Source of the DNA: Chitinophagaceae bacterium
GTDB lineage: Bacteria > Bacteroidota > Bacteroidia > Chitinophagales > Chitinophagaceae
DNA length: 5,497 nt
Reading direction: 5' to 3'
NCBI GenBank assembly: GCA_947463755.1
Contig: CANHUK010000150.1
Span: forward strand, 1-5,497
Shown here: piece after piece, positions 5,283-5,497 of the stretch
Layout: every line of letters starts with the position of its first letter
Numbering within the stretch: the first letter of the stretch is position 1
Program-made: the position numbers and the translations under genes
Notes under the pieces: generated by a model
Database searches by the model: none
What the model saw: the letters and a program-made list of their open reading frames with translations, nothing else
What the model was told of the DNA's origin: nothing

Positions 5283-5310
5283 TTGCTGCGGTGATCAGTC
5301 CTTACCTTTG
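5283..5310 (+). promoter_or_regulatory. lpxD promoter (Bacteroidota TTG-N17-TAnnTTTG)
   Basis: TACCTTTG at 5303-5310 is an exact match to the -7 motif TAnnTTTG, and a TTG at 5283-5285 lies 17 bp before it, within the spacing range reported for Flavobacterium promoters. Transcription would begin near 5315, leaving about a dozen bases before the ATG at 5328. CTGCGGTGA at 5286-5294, the right half of a 9-bp inverted repeat, lies between the two promoter elements. Confidence 0.7.
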
Positions 5311-5327
5311 CATATAAACGCAAGCAC

Positions 5328-5497
5328 ATGAAATTTCCGGCACCGGTGCAGCTTTCAGACGTCGCCTCATGGATAGGTGCACAAATCATTGGAGACGCCG
5401 GCATGTACGCCACCGGTATCAACGAGATCCATCGGGTTGAAACGGGTGATCTCGCATTTGTGGATCACCCCAAGTATTACCGCACCTGCATCGAGTC
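5328..5497 (+). CDS. lpxD: UDP-3-O-acylglucosamine N-acyltransferase LpxD, N-terminal part
   Basis: The first 56 codons are present and the gene continues past the right edge. LpxD adds the second 3-hydroxyacyl chain, from acyl-ACP, to UDP-3-O-acylglucosamine in the cytoplasmic steps of lipid A synthesis. What is visible is the N-terminal uridine-binding domain: MKFPAPVQLSDVASWIGAQI, then the characteristic GINEIHRVETGDLAFVDHPKYY, where the INEIH...GD..FVDHPKYY run is typical of Bacteroidota LpxD. The left-handed beta-helix with the catalytic histidine lies outside the window. The ATG at 5328 follows an exact -7 promoter motif by 17 bp and gives the expected N-terminus. In this phylum lpxD is often followed by an lpxC-fabZ fusion and lpxA, which cannot be tested here. 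Confidence 0.9.
   Translation, partial: MKFPAPVQLSDVASWIGAQIIGDAGMYATGINEIHRVETGDLAFVDHPKYYRTCIE

Larger units (their letters stand above)
4972..5327. other. Divergent yicC-lpxD intergenic region (356 bp)
   Basis: This stretch has no gene of ordinary size on either strand and is clearly more AT-rich than its surroundings around 5120-5175. From left to right it holds a weak -7-like site for yicC (4988-4995); two near-copies of AATTCGA(A)GTGT at 5000-5011 and 5045-5055; a leftward intrinsic terminator (5056-5083); a UUCG-loop hairpin (5103-5122); a 16-bp palindrome (5139-5154); a possible small ORF (5082-5162, - strand); inverted repeats between 5204 and 5294; and the lpxD promoter (5283-5310). 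The terminator implies leftward transcription that begins inside this region or reads in from the right. Confidence 0.6.

Noticed and set aside
1..5497. Mobile elements, CRISPR arrays, phage or toxin-antitoxin systems
   Set aside because: No transposase, integrase, terminal inverted repeats with target duplications, spaced direct-repeat array, or paired small toxin-antitoxin genes were found; the genes are ordinary chromosomal ones.

Overview
The window looks like an ordinary chromosomal segment from a member of the Bacteroidota, probably the Chitinophagales/Sphingobacteriales part of the phylum. The evidence is a GldH gliding-motility lipoprotein, an LpxD N-terminus of the Bacteroidota type (INEIH...GDLAFVDHPKYY), a histidine kinase of a form common in Chitinophagaceae, and two exact matches to the phylum's -7 promoter motif TAnnTTTG, ahead of lpxD and gldH. 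Phylum is fairly secure; genus cannot be read from the window.

Left part (1-1667): the 3' end of a UDP-N-acetylglucosamine 2-epimerase gene (wecB, + strand) runs tail to tail, with a 6-bp overlap, into a YjjG-type HAD hydrolase gene on the - strand. That gene is divergent from a short-chain dehydrogenase/reductase gene (+), with only 63 bp between their starts. A 179-bp convergent gap (1668-1846) with no convincing terminator follows.

Central part (1847-4971, all - strand): reading in the direction of transcription, yicC (endoribonuclease family), gldH, a two-transmembrane sensor histidine kinase, and an OmpR/PhoB-type response regulator. The gldH/kinase and kinase/regulator junctions are both 4-bp ATGA stop/start overlaps, so the three genes are very probably one translationally coupled unit. 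A TAnnTTTG element in the yicC-gldH gap suggests that unit can start independently of yicC.

Right part (4972-5497): a 356-bp divergent intergenic region between yicC (-) and lpxD (+, truncated by the window edge). It holds an lpxD promoter and an excellent intrinsic terminator pointing leftward. No annotated-size gene lies upstream of that terminator on its strand. The stretch it would terminate contains a possible 26-residue ORF whose stop codon lies in the terminator stem, a UUCG-loop hairpin, and a 16-bp perfect palindrome. This is the most unexplained piece of the window and may encode a small RNA or small peptide. I see no mobile element, CRISPR array, tRNA or rRNA, and nothing that clearly forms a new multi-gene system.
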